In this document: piece by piece, positions 26,751 to 35,781 of the stretch
Numbering within the stretch: position 1 is the stretch's first letter
Layout: each line of letters opens with the position of its first letter
NCBI GenBank assembly: GCA_964591275.1
Contig: CAZQAE010000012.1
Location: 1 to 64,000, forward strand
DNA: 64,000 nucleotides
Direction of reading: 5' to 3'
From: G963674685 sp964591275
GTDB taxonomy: Bacteria > Lernaellota > Lernaellaia > JACKCT01
The notes under the pieces: model-generated
Database searches by the model: none
The model's input: the letters and a program-made list of their open reading frames with translations, nothing else
What the model was told of the DNA's origin: nothing
Translations under genes and position numbers: made by a program

Positions 26751-28642
26751 CGCACATACCGCGAAAAACCATCGCCTACCTGATCGTCGCCGCTCTTGCG
26801 CCCGCATGGCTGGCTGTCTATTCGCTCATCCAGTTGGACGAAAAGCTCACCTGGCAGTGGATGATCGACGCGGCGGCATTTTGCGCGTTGTATATGACTG
26901 TTTTTGTCATGGCCCCGAAAAAGAAGTGGCTTCGTATTACTTTCGCGCTGATTGTGGCTGGCTGGTTCGTGTTTTTCCACGTGGGAAATGTCGCGTATTA
27001 CAAGTTCTACGATACCTGGGCGCACATCCATATTTTCGACCAATGGAAAGATTCCTTCGCTCTGGGGAAATCGGTTTCTGAACTTCTTGGCCTGTGGGAT
27101 TGGCTTTTCGGCGTTCTCGCCCCTCTTTTGATAGCCATCGCATCTTCGCTGATCAACGTCGATCCAAAAAGAAAAATACTGGCGCCCGTTTTCCTGATCA
27201 GTGCTTTCGCCCTGGTTATTGTTCATTACATAAGCGTCGGATCGCCTGTCGGCACGAAACACCAGGAACCGATGATGTATTTTATCAGGGCGCCGATTGA
27301 TGCGCGCGTTGACGCTTACAGGAAAAGGAAAGGAATCGAGCGCGTCGCCGCCAACCTGGACCGCTACTACCCCATCGACCACGCAATTTATCAGCGAAGT
27401 CAAAATGCCAACCCGCCATTCGCCTCGGAGCCGGTTTCCGGCACGCAGGCTCCAAAAGACTCCGTCAACATCGTCATCATCATGATGGAGTCGGTTGTCG
27501 CCTCGGCATCCGGGGCCTGGGGCGCAAGTCCTTCCTATACGCCGAATTTGGACGCATTGGCCGCGAACGGACTCATGGCGAAAAACTTTTACGCCAACGG
27601 GAGCCAGACCGTGCGCGGGGAACTGGCGAGTCTGTGTTCCTATTATCCGAACCTGTCCGGCGGACCAATTTATTCAAGGTATCATAAAACAGAGATGATC
27701 TGTCTGCCGGAAATCCTTGGCTCCTTTGGCTATCAGACCATGTGGATATCGTCTTATAAAAAAACCTATAACAAAAAAAGCCGCTTTCTTCGCCGACATG
27801 GCGTCGATGAAATTTACGACATCAAGGACATGCCGCCCGGCTATCAAAAAATCGGATGGGGCCCTGCCGATGAGAATCTGTTCGAGTCAGCGGCGACGCG
27901 CCTGGATGCGGCAACTGAGCCTTTTTTCGCCGAGATCATGACCCTCTCGAACCATCATCCTTTCCATTGGGATTATCCCAGCAACGCAACCGCGCCGCGC
28001 GGCGGGCATTCAGAGCCGTATGAAAACTTCATGCGCGGGATTTTTTATACGGACTACGCAATAGGCAAATTCTTTGAAAGCGTGCGTGATAGTGAGTGGT
28101 TTGCCCGAACCATTTTCGTGATCGTAGGCGACCACGGCATATGGCTCTTCCCGGAGGATTCCGCAAAAGGTCCCGTCGAAAAACAGGAAGCCTATTTTCG
28201 CGTCCCGATGGTTATCTATGCGCCGGATTTGCTCGAAGCGCAGGTTTTTGAGCAGGTTGCATCGCAAGTGGATATTGCTCCGACGGTCATGGATATTATC
28301 GGTGCCAGGGCGCCAAACACATTTGTCGGGCAAAGCCTTCTTGCGCCTTCCGGCACCCCTCCTTTCGCCGTCATGCTGCATGACAGGCAATGGAACATCA
28401 GGCGCGGCAACGAGTATTGTTATGATGTCGGCGAGCAATGTTTTTACGAACACATTCCGCGCTGTCCGAAGGGATACAAAAAGGACCTGGGCCAGCCCGT
28501 TTCGTGTTTTCATTTTGAAGATGATTTATTGAGCCATTCCGAAAAGTGGCGGCAAAAGCCGCTAATAAAAAAGAATTTAGGGCTTATGTCTTTTGCCGAG
28601 GATTTGACAGCCTATCATCACAGGCTGTTGCTACGGAAGTAG
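26747..28642 (+). CDS. LTA-synthase-like membrane sulfatase/phosphotransferase
   Basis: The 631-residue product has an N-terminal membrane domain of about five segments in the first 170 residues, then an alkaline-phosphatase-fold sulfatase domain. NIVIIMMES holds the first metal site. NGSQTVRGE near residue 287 supplies the likely catalytic Thr, as in LtaS-type enzymes, and FVIVGDHGIW near 460 holds later metal ligands. It starts with GTG overlapping the gspK stop, so it is translationally coupled to the T2SS operon. By family it would transfer a phospho-head group or cleave a phosphate/sulfate ester at the periplasmic face. Its substrate and relation to secretion are unknown. Confidence 0.85.
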   Translation: MTHIPRKTIAYLIVAALAPAWLAVYSLIQLDEKLTWQWMIDAAAFCALYMTVFVMAPKKKWLRITFALIVAGWFVFFHVGNVAYYKFYDTWAHIHIFDQWKDSFALGKSVSELLGLWDWLFGVLAPLLIAIASSLINVDPKRKILAPVFLISAFALVIVHYISVGSPVGTKHQEPMMYFIRAPIDARVDAYRKRKGIERVAANLDRYYPIDHAIYQRSQNANPPFASEPVSGTQAPKDSVNIVIIMMESVVASASGAWGASPSYTPNLDALAANGLMAKNFYANGSQTVRGELASLCSYYPNLSGGPIYSRYHKTEMICLPEILGSFGYQTMWISSYKKTYNKKSRFLRRHGVDEIYDIKDMPPGYQKIGWGPADENLFESAATRLDAATEPFFAEIMTLSNHHPFHWDYPSNATAPRGGHSEPYENFMRGIFYTDYAIGKFFESVRDSEWFARTIFVIVGDHGIWLFPEDSAKGPVEKQEAYFRVPMVIYAPDLLEAQVFEQVASQVDIAPTVMDIIGARAPNTFVGQSLLAPSGTPPFAVMLHDRQWNIRRGNEYCYDVGEQCFYEHIPRCPKGYKKDLGQPVSCFHFEDDLLSHSEKWRQKPLIKKNLGLMSFAEDLTAYHHRLLLRK

Positions 28643-28645
28643 GAG

Positions 28646-28800
28646 GCATGAAGTGTGAAGTATGAGGTCTGAATTTTTGGAGGCGCTATCTGTTCGTCCG
28701 CTCAATGAGATAGCGAATGAAAACAAGCAAGTTGCTCCAATTGTTGTTTTACGACGCTTTTTCGCATCATCATTCACACCTCATACTTCATACTTCATCC
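28646..28800. repeat. Two facing heptamer arrays between convergent genes
   Basis: ATGAAGTGTGAAGTATGAGG (from 28649) and its near-exact inverse ending at 28797 flank about 95 bases that themselves hold CGCTATCT/AGATAGCG (28684-28716). Each array begins at the stop of its own gene and reads in that gene's sense. Together they can form one long stem. Confidence 0.8.
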
Positions 28801-29990
28801 GCCGTATCATCATCCACATCATCGTCCATGGTGTCGTCGTCTGCGGTATCGTCATCTCCGCCTTCGGGAAACTGCGTACCCGTTCGCCATGAGGAAACGC
28901 CATAGAGTGCGGCATCTTCAAGCTCAAAGTCACTGTCGTAGCAGGTTGGGTTCAGCGTCCAGCCGCCCGTGTCGCGAAGCATGAACGTGGATTGTTCCTT
29001 CTTTCCGTCGTAACCGACGGCCCAGCCGATGTTGGGATCGATGAAATCAAAGTCGTGGATCATCCAATCGGCGCTTTTTTCTCCGGGGAGGGAAACGGGC
29101 GACCATAGAGCATTTTCATAGAGGTACATGACGGAATACGAGCAGTCGCCCAGGACGAAATTCCGGTCCCCGATTTTTGTTGTTCGTTTAATATTTTCCG
29201 CCGGGCAGCCGGAGGCGGGGAATTCGAAAGGAGTAAAAGCGGATTCTTCATTTTGATACCAAAGAAAACCGGTTCTATTCAAACCATCGATTTTCGAACC
29301 ACCGACCATAATGCGACTGGAATAGCTCAGGCCCAGGGAAGAAAAATCGAGGAAATTGGCCGGATCGTAATCATAGAGATGCACCGGGCCGTCTTGGCCG
29401 CCTTGAATAAAATAGAGGAATGCGCGTTTTCCACTTTCCTGCAACAGGGCCATTACGCCGTTGTCGGCCAGCAGCATGATGTCCTTGATCACGATGTTGC
29501 CGTTGAACATGTCGTCCAGGTCCGTCAGATCCCACGCGCCGTCGGGCGTGCGACGCAAAAGAACGCCTCCCGATTCGGCGAGGACGTTCGCCATGGCCCA
29601 GGCGCCCTTGTCCGGGGTGGCGATGATGCGGCGGATTTCGTTGCCGGAGTGCATGATTCCCGGGTCTTCTTCGCTCCACTCGCCGTTTTCGTAAAGATAG
29701 GCCTTATCCGTTCCGGAGGCCCAGCCGAAATCGGCTGTCAGAAAATCCACGGCGAACCAGGGAAGTTCATCTTCGGGCGCCGTCTCGTCTTTGGCCCAAA
29801 GCCCCCCGGAATAACGGTAAACGGCTTCGCCGACGGCAATGGCTTCAATGTCCTTGATGCAGGTGACGGGAGTGGCATTGTCCTCAGCCTCTTTTTTTTC
29901 TTCGCCATCCTTTGCGGTGCAGGCGTTCAGCATCAGGCCGAAAATCAAAATCACGACAATAGGCAATACGTTGAAATATGTATTTCTCAT
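28788..29990 (-). CDS. Lipoprotein, propeller-like, with Asp-rich C-terminal tail
   Basis: The 400-residue product is of unknown function. The signal peptide has lipobox LNAC at residues 21-24. The body has repeated short motifs (GWASGTDKAYLYENG, GWAVGYDG, FLWYQNEES), suggesting a beta-propeller of the kind found in photosystem-assembly-like or BNR-type proteins. The acidic run DDDTADDDTMDDDVDDD lies at the C-terminus, whereas the other lipoproteins here carry it after the lipobox. The final codons and stop are provided by the heptamer repeat (GATGAAGTATGA). Confidence 0.7.
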   Translation of the reverse strand: MRNTYFNVLPIVVILIFGLMLNACTAKDGEEKKEAEDNATPVTCIKDIEAIAVGEAVYRYSGGLWAKDETAPEDELPWFAVDFLTADFGWASGTDKAYLYENGEWSEEDPGIMHSGNEIRRIIATPDKGAWAMANVLAESGGVLLRRTPDGAWDLTDLDDMFNGNIVIKDIMLLADNGVMALLQESGKRAFLYFIQGGQDGPVHLYDYDPANFLDFSSLGLSYSSRIMVGGSKIDGLNRTGFLWYQNEESAFTPFEFPASGCPAENIKRTTKIGDRNFVLGDCSYSVMYLYENALWSPVSLPGEKSADWMIHDFDFIDPNIGWAVGYDGKKEQSTFMLRDTGGWTLNPTCYDSDFELEDAALYGVSSWRTGTQFPEGGDDDTADDDTMDDDVDDDTADEV

Positions 29991-30596
29991 TATCCATTCC
30001 CCCGATGGTTCGGTTTGGGGATTATAAGTCGTCCCATGCTTCGCTATTGTCGCTTAAAATTTGTAAATTTGAAAGATATGCGGAGCGTAATAAAATTCCG
30101 CGGTTGATTTGTCGCAAGGTTTAATGCCTTCAACCTCTCCCTTGATAGGCTGCCTATCCGTATCGCCATTCCGTCAGGAACGAAGTTTTTAGTGGAGGAA
30201 TCCCTCAAATCATTTCGATGACGCCCGGACAAAGTGATTCCTTTGTCAGTCAGGTCAAGTGCCTCATCGCTTCGTTTCCGGGGCCTTGTCGCTTCACTCG
30301 AGTCTCGCAATGGGCAGCGGGAATCCTCGAAGGTTCCTCATAAAAACGCTCCACCGAAAATTCCTTGATTTTAAGTGCCGACATGTTACGCTTCTCCATG
30401 GCGCAACCTACTGTTTTGGGATTCAATATGGCGGCGGCTACAACCGCCGGTAAAACTCTATTAGGGGGCGCGCCATCTATACTTATTCTAACGGACTCCA
30501 TTTCGCTTCGCTTCGGTTGGAACGACAATAATTGTGTCATTTTTAAATTTTTAAATACGGGAAATTGGAAATCCTGTTTTCAAAGGAGAAAACGAA
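29991..30596. other. Intergenic region with one hairpin
   Basis: This is about 600 bases between divergent genes. A hairpin CGGCGG-CTACAA-CCGCCG lies at 30432-30449. Several short frames cross the region, but none has a ribosome site or a recognisable product. Confidence 0.4.
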
Positions 30597-31049
30597 ATGA
30601 TCGATGAAAATCTCGCCTTCGCTATTCCCATGCTGGAACAAGGCGTGGACATCCTGCAAAAGATGGGCATGAAGGTGGTCGGCCTGGAGAAAAACAAAGC
30701 CAGAATCAAGATGCCCTTTGAGCCGAATCGCAATCACATCGGCAGCGCCTACGGGGGATCGCTTTTTTGTCTGGCCGAGTTTTCCGGGGGCGTAATCTTC
30801 GCAGCCTCATTCGACTTCGCAAAGTATTTTCCCCTCGTCAAAGAATTTTCTATTCGTTATCGCCGTCCGGCAACCACGGATATGTATCTCGATGTCGCGC
30901 TATCGCCCGAGGAGGTTGAGCGCATTAGCCGGGAGGCGGATGAAAAGGGCAAGGCCGATTATTCTCTGGACCTCGAACTCAAAGACGAAAGTGGGCAGGT
31001 CTGCTGCATCGCGCGTGGGACATGGCAGCTAAGGAAGATTCCGACCTAA
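30597..31049 (+). CDS. Hotdog-fold thioesterase (PaaI/YiiD C-terminal-like)
   Basis: The 150-residue single hotdog domain has NHIGSAYGGSLFCLAEFSGG near residue 42, which places it with PaaI/YiiD-C-terminal/DUF4442-type acyl-CoA thioesterases, and YRRPATTDMYLDV forms the central strands. AAAGGAG lies 8 bases upstream of the ATG. It would hydrolyse an acyl-CoA or acyl-carrier thioester in the cytoplasm; the substrate is unknown. The next gene starts 31 bases later. Confidence 0.8.
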   Translation: MIDENLAFAIPMLEQGVDILQKMGMKVVGLEKNKARIKMPFEPNRNHIGSAYGGSLFCLAEFSGGVIFAASFDFAKYFPLVKEFSIRYRRPATTDMYLDVALSPEEVERISREADEKGKADYSLDLELKDESGQVCCIARGTWQLRKIPT

Positions 31050-31080
31050 GGGACGCGATTTCAACGATGCGGGAATTTTT

Positions 31081-31470
31081 ATGAAACCACTTCGGATTTT
31101 ATTCGCTGATATTGGCGATGATCATGCGGGACGTGAGTCAAAGAACCTGGCCAAAATCCTGCGCGACGCCGGCTTTGAGGTGATTCCGCTCGGATTCGGG
31201 TTTAGCGCAGGCGAGATTGCTTTGGCCGCACGCCAGGAGGATGTGGATGGTCTTTGCCTGTGGCGAGGGGGCGATATCGAAAAACTGAAAAGTTATTTGA
31301 ATCAAAGCGATGTCGAGCTTCTCGAATCCATACCGGTTTTTCTGTGCGGAATGAGTGCGCAAGACCTCACGCCGGTGAAATGGCATGGATCAGTCCCTAT
31401 CATCTTCAAGAAAGATGAATCGCTATCGACAATCGCCGAACGAATAAGCCATGAATTAAAAAAACGATAG
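31081..31470 (+). CDS. Stand-alone cobalamin-binding-like domain protein
   Basis: The 129-residue product aligns by eye with the B12-binding domain of methylmalonyl-CoA mutase-type proteins: ILFADIGDDHAGRESKNLAKILRDAGFEV, then EIALAARQEDVDGLCL. The His that would coordinate cobalt is present in GDDHAGR, but the usual DxHxxG spacing is not kept, with Gly one position early. It may have lost cobalamin binding or be a flavodoxin-like regulator. It follows the thioesterase gene, probably in one message. Confidence 0.65.
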   Translation: MKPLRILFADIGDDHAGRESKNLAKILRDAGFEVIPLGFGFSAGEIALAARQEDVDGLCLWRGGDIEKLKSYLNQSDVELLESIPVFLCGMSAQDLTPVKWHGSVPIIFKKDESLSTIAERISHELKKR

Positions 31471-31489
31471 CTTCCAAGCTTTTCCGTCC

Positions 31490-32881
31490 TCACCCTTTTT
31501 CTTTGCCTTGCCAAATCAACATTGACTTCGCTTCAGGGGTATAGTCGCCGTCGCCTTGGTGCACGATCAGCGGCGGCAGATGCGTGGTTTTACTCCGCGA
31601 TCCCACAATCCCGCTTACGAGTAGACACTTGGCTTCGACCTTTTCCTTGGGCAGGACGCGGCGAATTTTACAGGCGCCGATTTTAGCTTCGCGCAGCAGG
31701 GTCGTTAACTCCTCTTGCCTGGACGCCAAGTGGATCAGATAAATCTTTCCGCCTTCGCGCACAAGATATTTCATTCCGCCAATTAACTCGCCAAGCGTCA
31801 GTCCCACCTCGTGACGGCTGGCGGCTCGCGTTTCATCGGGACTGATATGCCCTGTCCCCACGGGGAAATATGGTGGATTGCTGACGGCGATATCGAAGCT
31901 TCCCTTTGCGAAAACATTGCCTGCGCGGCGCACATTTTCGTAAACAATGCTGGCGCGATCTTCGAGTGAGTTGGCCAATAATGAGCGCCTCGACATTTCC
32001 GCCAGATCCCGCTGATATTCGATTCCGGTGACATCGTGCGCGCCCTGGCCCGCGAGGATGAGGGGGATGACGCCGCTGCCGCTGCCCAGGTCGATGATTC
32101 GGTCGCCCAGATCAAATTCTACGAAGGCCGCCAGAAGCAAAGGGTCGATGGAGTAACGGAAACCCGTGAGCTTTTGAATGATACGCAAAGGACCGTGCAT
32201 GAGATCCTGCAAATTTTCATCGTGGCCGACGGTGATTTCAACCAGAGGACGCCCGAGAACTTCTTCTATCTTTTCCGGTGGAACATCGCCTGATCTGAGT
32301 AGCAGCGGAGGATCGGTAGAAATATCAATGACCGTGCTGCCTCGCGAAGGCGCCAGCGGTCCGGCGTCGAATAATACCAAGTCCGGTTCATTGCAAAAGT
32401 AATTCGCAACATCATCGGCGCAAAACGATGCGGGCATCCGCGCGGGATTGGCGCTTGTGGCGACCAACGGAACGCCGGCCATTTCCACCAAACGCCGAGA
32501 AGTTTTTGCGCCGGGAACACGAACGCCGATCGTTGGTCCCCAGCCTGTCGCTTCGCCGATAAAATCACTGCGAGCGCGCCCAACGAGAGTTAAAGGACCA
32601 GGCCACAGCCGTTTTGCCAATGGCTCAAAGAACGCTGGCGGCGGGTCAAAGGCGGCGCGGGCCATACGTGCATCGGCCACCAGGCAGGGCATAGCCTTTT
32701 TTGATTCGCGGCTTTTCAGTTTGTTGATGCGGGCCAGAGCCTTGGGCCTGTCCAATCGGGCAAGAAGGCCGTAGAGAGTTTCTGTCGGGAAAATAATGAT
32801 CCGTCCCTGGTCGAGGAGCTGGGCCGCGTGTGTCAGGGCCTTGCCGCCGGGCGTATCGGGATCAATCTTGATTCTATCCAT
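31490..32881 (-). CDS. Fusion: TsaC/YrdC threonylcarbamoyl-AMP synthase + TrmN6-like tRNA methyltransferase
   Basis: The 463-residue product has two domains. Residues 1-205 are TsaC/Sua5/YrdC: IIIFPTETLYGL, KLKSRESKKAMP (KxR substrate loop) and VATSANP (SxN). This domain makes the threonylcarbamoyl-AMP used for t6A at tRNA position 37. Residues 220-463 are a class I methyltransferase of the TrmN6/YfiC kind: YSIDPLLLAAFV, IIDLGSGSGVIPLIL for SAM, and NPPYF as the amino-group N-methylation motif. TrmN6 makes m6A37 in tRNA-Val. There is no stop, frameshift or gap between the domains. It is the last gene of the rpoH-purD-purE run, 69 bases after purE. Confidence 0.88.
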   Translation of the reverse strand: MDRIKIDPDTPGGKALTHAAQLLDQGRIIIFPTETLYGLLARLDRPKALARINKLKSRESKKAMPCLVADARMARAAFDPPPAFFEPLAKRLWPGPLTLVGRARSDFIGEATGWGPTIGVRVPGAKTSRRLVEMAGVPLVATSANPARMPASFCADDVANYFCNEPDLVLFDAGPLAPSRGSTVIDISTDPPLLLRSGDVPPEKIEEVLGRPLVEITVGHDENLQDLMHGPLRIIQKLTGFRYSIDPLLLAAFVEFDLGDRIIDLGSGSGVIPLILAGQGAHDVTGIEYQRDLAEMSRRSLLANSLEDRASIVYENVRRAGNVFAKGSFDIAVSNPPYFPVGTGHISPDETRAASRHEVGLTLGELIGGMKYLVREGGKIYLIHLASRQEELTTLLREAKIGACKIRRVLPKEKVEAKCLLVSGIVGSRSKTTHLPPLIVHQGDGDYTPEAKSMLIWQGKEKG

Positions 32882-32950
32882 AATTTCAAGTCAGCCATCG
32901 GGTAAAAGCAGCCGCTCAAAGGTTGATGGAAAAGTCAGAGGGAAAGCGAT

Positions 32951-33457
32951 CTATTTTTCCCCCTTGATCGCCTTTTGCAGCTTCACGTTCTTTTTCCTGA
33001 CGCCTTCCCGCATCGATTTTTTATGATCGTCAAGAATTTTCGCCACGGTCGGATCACCGACGGCGAGAATCTGCGCCGCCAGCACCGCAGCGTTTACAGC
33101 GCCGAAATCTCCCACCGCCACTGTTGCAACCGGCACGCCGGGAGGCATTTGCACTGTGGCGAGCAGGGCATCGAATCCTGCCAGGGGCGTTGCTGCCATA
33201 GGGACGCCGATGACGGGCAGGGTGGTGTGCGCCGCGGCGGCGCCGGCCAGATGCGCCGCACCACCGGCAGCGGCAATGATCACGCCGAATCCCTTCGCCT
33301 TCGCCTTTTTGACGAAATTAGCCGTCGCGTCCGCGCAGCGATGCGCGGATAAAACACTGACTTCGTATGGCAGGCCGAATTTTTTGAGTTGATCCGCGCA
33401 TTTTGACATGACAGGCCAATCGGAATCCGACCCCATGATGACCGCTACTTTTTTCAT
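32951..33457 (-). CDS. purE: N5-carboxyaminoimidazole ribonucleotide mutase PurE
   Basis: The 168-residue product of normal class I length converts N5-CAIR to CAIR in purine synthesis. It has IMGSDSDWPVMS at the start, SVLSAHRCAD with the catalytic His, AAAGGAAHLAG, and GVPMAATPLAGFDALL. The start at 33457 has GGAGAC 6 bases upstream; the earlier start at 33487 is not needed. It lies 39 bases after purD. No purK is visible in the window. Confidence 0.95.
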   Translation of the reverse strand: MKKVAVIMGSDSDWPVMSKCADQLKKFGLPYEVSVLSAHRCADATANFVKKAKAKGFGVIIAAAGGAAHLAGAAAAHTTLPVIGVPMAATPLAGFDALLATVQMPPGVPVATVAVGDFGAVNAAVLAAQILAVGDPTVAKILDDHKKSMREGVRKKNVKLQKAIKGEK

Positions 33458-33496
33458 TGTGTCTCCATTATTCGCTTGGCGTGCCATTTGGCCACA

Positions 33497-34768
33497 CTAT
33501 AAGTGTTTTTTCGCTTTTGCGCCGATGTCCGTGCGGCAATGCGCTCCTTTAAAGCCGATTTTGCCCACGGCGGCGTACGCGTTGGCAATGGCCTCAGGGA
33601 TCCCTGCGCCCAGGGCCGTTACGCCCAGAACGCGCCCCCCGCTTGTGACTACGTTGTCGCCGTCGAGTTTCGTGCCCGCATGAAAAACTTCCGCGTTTGG
33701 ACCGAAATCCGAATCGAGACCCGTGATGACTTTGCCTTTCTCGTAAGCGCCGGGATAACCGCCCGATGCCATTACCACGCACACCGAAGGCTCTTGCAGC
33801 CATTCGACGCTGTGCTCGTGCAAAGTCCCATCGGCGCACGCCATGAGCAGCGGTACGATATCCGACTTCATGCGAAAAAGAAGCGGCTGCGTTTCGGGGT
33901 CGCCGAAGCGCGCGTTGAACTCAAGAACTTTGACCGCGCCGTTTTCGATCATGAGACCGGCGTAGAGAACGCCCTGGTAGGGGGCGCCCTGATCGGCCAT
34001 CCCCGCCACGATCGGCTTCATGATGCCGGTCATGATGTCGTCGAAAAGGGCCGGCGTGACGACAGGCGCGGGTGAGTATGCGCCCATGCCGCCCGTATTG
34101 AGCCCTTTGTCGCCGTCGAACACGCGTTTGTGATCCTGGCACGTCGCCAGGGGCATGACGGTTTTGCCGTCGCTAAAAGCCAGGAAGCTGGCTTCCTCGC
34201 CATGTAGAAATTCTTCCACGAGGACACTATCGCCCGCGTCGCCGAAATCGCGATCCAGCATGATGCTTTTTAGGCCCGCTTTCGCCTCGTCGAGATTTTC
34301 ACAAATGAGAACGCCTTTGCCCGCGGCCAGTCCATCGGCTTTCAGAACGACCGGAAAGCCGAAACGGTTCAGTGAGGCCAAAGCTTTTTCGTATTCCGTG
34401 AAACTTTCGGATTGGCCGGTGGGGACTCCGTATTTTTGGCAAATCTGCTTCGTGAACGACTTGCTGCCTTCAAGCTGCGCAGCCGCTTTTTTTGGTCCGA
34501 AAGCCTTAAGGCCTCGCTCAAAAAGCAGATCGGCCAACCCGTTCACCAAGGGTCCCTCGGGACCGATGACGGTCAGATCAATCGAATTATCCCGGGCAAA
34601 ATCGGCCAGCGCCATGATGTCGCCCGCGCCTATGTCGATGTTTTCAGCGACCTGGGCCGTTCCCGCGTTGCCCGGCGCGCAGAATATCTTTTCGACCAGC
34701 GGGGATCGGGCGATTTTCCAACACAGCGTATGTTCACGACCGCCGGAACCGACGACGAGTATTTTCAT
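33497..34768 (-). CDS. purD: Phosphoribosylamine-glycine ligase PurD
   Basis: The 423-residue ATP-grasp enzyme makes glycinamide ribonucleotide. MKILVVGSGGREHTLCWKI opens the family; VVLKADGLAAGKGV is the ATP-grasp loop; EFNARFGDPETQPLLFRM carries the metal ligands. GAGG lies 6 bases upstream of the ATG at 34768. It sits between rpoH (35 bases) and purE (39 bases), on one strand. Confidence 0.96.
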   Translation of the reverse strand: MKILVVGSGGREHTLCWKIARSPLVEKIFCAPGNAGTAQVAENIDIGAGDIMALADFARDNSIDLTVIGPEGPLVNGLADLLFERGLKAFGPKKAAAQLEGSKSFTKQICQKYGVPTGQSESFTEYEKALASLNRFGFPVVLKADGLAAGKGVLICENLDEAKAGLKSIMLDRDFGDAGDSVLVEEFLHGEEASFLAFSDGKTVMPLATCQDHKRVFDGDKGLNTGGMGAYSPAPVVTPALFDDIMTGIMKPIVAGMADQGAPYQGVLYAGLMIENGAVKVLEFNARFGDPETQPLLFRMKSDIVPLLMACADGTLHEHSVEWLQEPSVCVVMASGGYPGAYEKGKVITGLDSDFGPNAEVFHAGTKLDGDNVVTSGGRVLGVTALGAGIPEAIANAYAAVGKIGFKGAHCRTDIGAKAKKHL

Positions 34769-34803
34769 TTTGGACCTCGGAAAAGATGTGCGTTGCGTAT
34801 CAT

Positions 34804-35781
34804 TCAATACGGTGATTCGATGTGGTTTTCTCTAAAGAATTCTTTAAGCTTTTTCAAGACTCTGGTTTCTATTTGCCGAACGCGCTCGCGCGTAATGCCG
34901 TATCTATCGCCGATATCCTGCAGGGTTTGCGGCGGATCGCCGAGCATCCTGTTTTGATAAATATCCAGTTCCTTGCCTGATAACGTGTCTTTGAAATTGA
35001 GCATCGCCTTGCGGTATATCGCATCGAGTTGTTCGCCGACCAGGGCCTCATCCTGTAGAACTTCGGTCGAAGGCGTCATGTCGCCCATCGTTGTCGTGGA
35101 ATCCGCTGTCAAGGGCGATTCAAGACTCAACTCATTGCGCGACAGGCGTTTGTCCATCTCAATGACATCTTTTTCGCTGACCTCAAGCCGCTCGGCCAAC
35201 AATTTCGTCGTAGGCGAGAAACCTTGCGCTTCGAGCCGCTCCTTTTCCTTCTTCAGATTGAAAAAGAGCTTGCGTTGTGCCTGGGTTGTGCCGATTTTGA
35301 CCATCCGCCAGTTGTTGAGAATGTACCGATAAATATATGCCTTGATCCACCACGCGGCGTAACTGGAAAGTTTGACGCCCTTGAAGGGGTCGAATTTTGA
35401 GACCGCTATCATCAATCCGATGTTCCCCTCCTGAATCAGGTCCATCAGGTTGATAAAAGCCCTCTGGTAATCCATGGCGATTTTGACGACCAGCCGCAGA
35501 TTGCTGGTGATGAGTTTCGCCGCCGCATCCTGGTCATTGTTTTCGTGAAGTTTAACGGCGAGGTCATATTCCTCATCTCTGGTCAACAGAGAATAGCGAC
35601 CGACGCCTGACAAATAGGCTGAGAGGCTGCTGACGTGGACAAGGGATTCGCTGGATTTGGAATCCGAAGGATCATCGAAAAGTTTCCCGCTTGATTTTGC
35701 CGTACCAGATGGACTCTCGTCTTCTTTGTCGAGGACTTCAGGATCAATCGCATCATCTTTTTTTCTCTGTTTTCTCACCAT
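34804..35781 (-). CDS. rpoH: Alternative sigma factor RpoH (sigma-32 type)
   Basis: The 325-residue product has an N-terminal acidic, low-complexity 50 residues and then sigma-70 regions. Region 2 has DLIQEGNIGLMIAVSKFDP and SYAAWWIKAYI. QRKLFFNLKKEKE is the RpoH box, diagnostic for sigma-32. Region 4 has LQDIGDRYGITRERVRQIE. It is expected to direct heat-shock and protein-quality genes. The N-terminal extension is not usual for RpoH. It heads a same-strand run with purD, purE and the tsaC fusion. Confidence 0.9.
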   Translation of the reverse strand: MVRKQRKKDDAIDPEVLDKEDESPSGTAKSSGKLFDDPSDSKSSESLVHVSSLSAYLSGVGRYSLLTRDEEYDLAVKLHENNDQDAAAKLITSNLRLVVKIAMDYQRAFINLMDLIQEGNIGLMIAVSKFDPFKGVKLSSYAAWWIKAYIYRYILNNWRMVKIGTTQAQRKLFFNLKKEKERLEAQGFSPTTKLLAERLEVSEKDVIEMDKRLSRNELSLESPLTADSTTTMGDMTPSTEVLQDEALVGEQLDAIYRKAMLNFKDTLSGKELDIYQNRMLGDPPQTLQDIGDRYGITRERVRQIETRVLKKLKEFFRENHIESPY

